Below, one piece after another: positions 61,311 to 64,000 of a stretch of DNA of 64,000 bases; position 1 is the first letter of the stretch, and every line of letters starts with the position of its first letter. The stretch is from positions 62,001 through 126,000 of the forward strand of contig CANGNF010000005.1 of NCBI GenBank assembly GCA_947455205.1, written 5' to 3'. A program made the position numbers and the translations under genes. The notes under the pieces were generated by a model that was not told the DNA's origin, ran no database searches, and saw only the letters and a program-made list of their open reading frames with translations. Origin of the DNA: Acetobacteraceae bacterium. Lineage in GTDB: Bacteria; Pseudomonadota; Alphaproteobacteria; Acetobacterales; Acetobacteraceae.

Positions 61311-62479
61311 CAGCCTGCCTCCAGCACCAGCACGGTGGAAGAACCCCAGTTCCGGCCATAGGGGATCCAGCCGATGCCGGTGACCATGGCGTTGGAGTTG
61401 TCCTTCACCTGGCGGCCCTCGGCCTCACCGAACAGCTGGCGCAGCGCCTCCGTCAGGTTGTGCGCGCCGCCGGCCAGGCCCGCCTGCCCTGCCGAAATCT
61501 GCCCGCCGCCGGTGTTCAGCGGCAGGTCGCCATTCCAGTGGAAGTCGTGGTCCAGCACGTACCTGCAGCCCTCTCCGGGCTTGCAGAAGCCCAGGCCTTC
61601 CATCTGCAGGATGATGGCGATGAGGAAGTCGTCATACGGGTGGAACTGCTTGATATCGCCAATCTTCATGCCGGCCTGGGCCAGCGCGCGGGCGCCCGCC
61701 ACTTCCTGGCCGACCTTGGTGATGTCGGGGCAGTTCTCGGCTTCCAGGTGGTTCACCCGCTCGCCATAGCCTATCGGGTGCGCCATGCGCTTCACCCCCA
61801 GGGCCTTGGCACGCTCCGTCGTGGTGACGATGCAGGCGCTGGCGCCGTCGGCGACCATCACGCAATCCAGCATGCGGATCGGGTGGCTGATCATCGGGCT
61901 GGCCAGATACTCGGCCTCGGTCAGCGGCTTGCGCAGCTTCTCGCAGGCCAGCGGGTTCAGCAGCGCATGGTCGCGCTGGGTCACCGCCAGCTTGGCCAGC
62001 GCCTTGGGGTCCAGGCCGTACTGGTGGTCGTAGCGGTTGCTCAGCAGGCCGAAATAGCCGGGTGGCCCCATGATGCCGACGGGGTACTGGAACTCCCCGC
62101 GGAAGCCCTGGATGTCGCCGCGGTTGGTCGTGCTCTGCGCGTCCGCGCTGATGACCAGCACGGTGTGGCAAAGCCCGGCACGAATGGCCATGGCCGCCCG
62201 CGCCACGCTGCCGGATGCCCCGGCACCGCCCAGGTCCGTGGTCTGGCACCAGTCCAGCTGCAGGCCCAGATACGCCGACAGGATCGGCGAATAGAACGGG
62301 TTGCCGGCATCCGAGAAGCAGCTGGTCACCGCCATGCCGTCGATCTCGGACTTGTCGATGCCGGCATTGGCCAGGGCGCCGGCCATGGCCTCGCCCGCCA
62401 GCTCATAGGTGGTGCGGCCGGAGCGAAGCTCGATCTTCACCTCGCTGGCACCGATAATTGCTATATCGCGTTGCGGCAT
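61310..62479 (-). CDS. Thiolase/SCP-x-like protein lacking the nucleophilic cysteine (Ltp2-type)
   Basis: A 389-residue thiolase-fold protein. The N-terminal nucleophile region reads TTDLGGAGASGSVARAA, with no cysteine at the expected place. HPYDDFLIAIILQMEGLGFC and NTGGGQISAGQAGLAGG are the typical C-terminal blocks of the SCP-x/Ltp2 group. With the overlapping DUF35 gene this resembles the Ltp2-ChsH2 pairs that act as retro-aldolases on steroid side chains, not true thiolases. Substrate unproven. Confidence 0.88.
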   Translation of the reverse strand: MPQRDIAIIGASEVKIELRSGRTTYELAGEAMAGALANAGIDKSEIDGMAVTSCFSDAGNPFYSPILSAYLGLQLDWCQTTDLGGAGASGSVARAAMAIRAGLCHTVLVISADAQSTTNRGDIQGFRGEFQYPVGIMGPPGYFGLLSNRYDHQYGLDPKALAKLAVTQRDHALLNPLACEKLRKPLTEAEYLASPMISHPIRMLDCVMVADGASACIVTTTERAKALGVKRMAHPIGYGERVNHLEAENCPDITKVGQEVAGARALAQAGMKIGDIKQFHPYDDFLIAIILQMEGLGFCKPGEGCRYVLDHDFHWNGDLPLNTGGGQISAGQAGLAGGAHNLTEALRQLFGEAEGRQVKDNSNAMVTGIGWIPYGRNWGSSTVLVLEAG

Positions 62480-62561
62480 GCCGCTTCCGTTCCCCCGCCA
62501 TAATTGCAGGCTACCTTAGGCCGGCAGGCAGGCGGCGCAAGCGGCCAGGAATCAGGTGACC

Positions 62562-63359
62562 ATGGATACGATCCTCTGGGTGGCGTCGAAGCTGTTCTGG
62601 CTGTTCCTGCGGCCGAACACGCTGGCGCTGATACTGGCCTGCCTTGGCCTGTGGGCAGGCTGGCGCGGCAGCCGCTGGGGGCGCTGGCCCATGCTGGCCG
62701 GGCTTGGCTACTACGCCCTGGTGCTGCTGACGCCCCTCAGCCAATGGCTGCTGCTGCCGCTGGAGGACCGCTTCCCCCGCCCGGCCGAAGCGCCGGCGCA
62801 GATATCCGGCGTCATCGTGTTGGGCGGCGCGGTGGACCAGAACCTGACGGAGGCGCGCGGCATCCCTGCCCTGAACGGCGCCGCCGAGCGGATGACCGAG
62901 CCGCTGGCCCTGGCCCGGCGCTACCCCGGCGCGCGCATCGTCTTCACCGGGGGCCAGGGCAGCCCGCTGCATGGCGGCGTGACGGAAGCGGATGTGGCGA
63001 AGGAGCTGTGGACCAGCCTGGGCCTGCCGCCCGAGCGCGTGCTGTACGAGACCCGCGCCCGCAACACCTATGAGAACGTGCTGCTGACCCGGCAGATCCT
63101 GCTGCCCAAGCCCGGCGAGACCTGGCTGCTGGTGACCTCGGCCGGGCACATGCCGCGCGCGATCGGCATCTTCCGCCAGGCCGGCTGGAACGTGACCCCC
63201 TGGCCGGTGAACTACACCACCGGCCACACCTGGCGGGACTGGTACGACGCCCCCTTCGGCACCCGCCTGAACCAGGCGGAATGGGCGGCGCATGAATGGC
63301 TGGGCCTGCTGGCCTACCGCATCATGGGCCGCACCAACGCGCTGCTGCCCGCTCCCTGA
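62562..63359 (+). CDS. YdcF/ElyC-family membrane protein (DUF218)
   Basis: A 265-residue protein with two N-terminal hydrophobic segments (about 5-30 and 43-62) and a DUF218 domain: GVIVLGGAVDQN, RIVFTGGQG, RNTYENVLLT and LLVTSAGHMPRAIGIF. Family members affect envelope or peptidoglycan precursor metabolism; enzymatic activity is undefined. Start ATG 62562 or GTG 62556. Ends convergently with the lectin-like gene. Confidence 0.9.
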   Translation: MDTILWVASKLFWLFLRPNTLALILACLGLWAGWRGSRWGRWPMLAGLGYYALVLLTPLSQWLLLPLEDRFPRPAEAPAQISGVIVLGGAVDQNLTEARGIPALNGAAERMTEPLALARRYPGARIVFTGGQGSPLHGGVTEADVAKELWTSLGLPPERVLYETRARNTYENVLLTRQILLPKPGETWLLVTSAGHMPRAIGIFRQAGWNVTPWPVNYTTGHTWRDWYDAPFGTRLNQAEWAAHEWLGLLAYRIMGRTNALLPAP

Positions 63360-63366
63360 AACGCGC

Positions 63367-63393
63367 GGCCAGGGCGGCTGGACCGCCCCGGCC
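63367..63393. terminator. Candidate bidirectional hairpin between convergent genes
   Basis: GGCC-A-GGGCGG / CCGCCC-C-GGCC with a 5-nt loop, a 10-bp stem with one A-C mismatch. It fills the 40-bp gap between the YdcF-type gene and the lectin-like gene. No U-run on either side, so an intrinsic terminator is only a possibility. Confidence 0.5.
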
Positions 63394-63399
63394 TGCCGT

Positions 63400-64000
63400 T
63401 CAGTCGATGGCGAAGCAGTAGTACAGCCCGGCGCCGCCGGTCGGCCGCAGCAGCTCCATGCTGCACCCGCGCGAGGGGTGCGACGCGTTCCACGACACCG
63501 AGGCGCCATCCAGCCGCAGCCCCTCGCGGTCGGCATGGCCCAGCATGGCCGCGCCATCCGTGCCGCTGGTCCAGTTGCGGCAGGTACGGTCCTCGGCCCC
63601 GGCGAAGGCGGTGCCATCGGCCTGGCTGCCGGTCAGCACGTCATGCACGTTGGGCTGCTGGCGGCGGCTGTTGATCTGCCAGCCGGCCTCGGTCAGCACC
63701 GTCGCGTGGCTCATGTTGTTGTGGCCGTGCAGGTGGGCCAGATCCATCGCGATCACCTCGCCCCGCGCATTGGTCCAGGGGCCGCGGCCGATCCGGTCGC
63801 GCGCGTTCACCGCGCCGGCGCCCTGGGTGGAGAGGTAGGCGCGCCAGGTCCGCCGGCCCGCGCCCGCCGCCTGGGCCAGCGCCTGGCAATGCGCGTCGGC
63901 GCCGGCCAGGCCGCCCAGGTCGGCACCGCGGCCCGGATTGGTCGAGGTGACGAAGAAGGTCATGTTGGCGGGGTTGGGCTGCGCCGCCGGGCTGGACGGC
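63400..64000 (-). CDS. Secreted lectin-like / endostatin-like protein (5' end outside window)
   Basis: About 200 residues visible, open at the window edge. An ATG exists at 63963, but the frame continues upstream with SSPAAQPNPAN, which looks like the region just after a signal peptide, so the true start is probably outside. MTFFVTSTNPGRGADLGGL, GADAHCQALAQAAGAGRR, TWRAYLSTQGAGAVNARDR, DRTCRNWTSG and SHPSRGCSMELL mark a cysteine-containing C-type-lectin/endostatin-like fold seen in proteins often named lectins. Ligand unknown. Confidence 0.8.
   Translation of the reverse strand, partial: PSSPAAQPNPANMTFFVTSTNPGRGADLGGLAGADAHCQALAQAAGAGRRTWRAYLSTQGAGAVNARDRIGRGPWTNARGEVIAMDLAHLHGHNNMSHATVLTEAGWQINSRRQQPNVHDVLTGSQADGTAFAGAEDRTCRNWTSGTDGAAMLGHADREGLRLDGASVSWNASHPSRGCSMELLRPTGGAGLYYCFAID

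Overview
The window is high-GC (roughly 70%) bacterial DNA with short gaps and many ATGA, GTGA and TGATG stop/start overlaps. Gene content points to an alphaproteobacterium of the Acetobacteraceae (Roseomonas-like group). The main clues are five orphan Bug-type (tripartite tricarboxylate transporter) solute-binding proteins, an HWE-family sensor kinase, a Tat-exported molybdenum aldehyde oxidase of the PaoABC type, and an IscR-led sulfur-transfer operon. This placement is inference: there is no rRNA, only one tRNA, and no phage, IS element or CRISPR array.

Layout. 1-8.4 kb (minus strand): the N-terminal part of a CHASE2 sensor, a very large secreted-type sugar dehydrogenase carrying Calx-beta and five xylan-binding-like modules, and a three-gene periplasmic aldehyde oxidase operon. 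8.5-19.3 kb: dienelactone hydrolase, two Bug binding proteins, HWE kinase, MFS transporter, HI0933-type flavoprotein, flavin reductase-like protein, caspase-like protease and an SDR enzyme. 19.3-25.5 kb: tRNA-Met, then mnmA, tenA, a ferredoxin, two cysteine desulfurases and iscR in one minus-strand operon, divergent from an alpha/beta hydrolase. A dyad resembling the E. coli IscR type 1 site lies between them. 25.6-31 kb: a GGDEF-EAL protein, a Bug protein fused in overlap to an enolase-superfamily enzyme, and a sugar acetyltransferase.

31-39.1 kb (minus): a conserved-looking cluster of a zinc metallopeptidase, two transglutaminase-like proteins and a circularly permuted ATP-grasp/alpha-E protein, probably a peptide-ligation or modification system of unknown product. 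39.3-42.4 kb: LysR regulator, TauD-type dioxygenase and an exported dienelactone hydrolase. 42.4-48.4 kb (minus): seven tightly packed genes (CoA-transferase A and B, HCCA-isomerase-like protein, PyrK- and PyrD-like proteins, Zn amidohydrolase, PfkB kinase) that look like an undescribed catabolic operon. 49.5-58 kb (minus): a complete beta-oxidation operon (acyl-CoA ligase, MerR regulator, thiolase, FadN-like dehydrogenase/hydratase, acyl-CoA dehydrogenase, CaiB transferase). 58.2-62.5 kb: SCP2 protein, Rieske oxygenase, Bug protein, DUF35 protein and a thiolase homologue lacking the nucleophilic cysteine. 62.5-64 kb: YdcF-type membrane protein and a truncated lectin-like secreted protein.

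Beyond genes, the window carries two families of small hairpin repeats at gene ends. One has a covarying stem followed by AGGCGT(G/C)AATC (about 13.2, 40.3 and 47.6 kb). The other is a 36-47 nt hairpin beginning at or just after TAG stop codons (16.2, 49.5 and 59.8 kb). There is also a 25-bp tandem GNRA-hairpin array at 32.2 kb and a cluster of palindromes in the leader of the sugar dehydrogenase gene.
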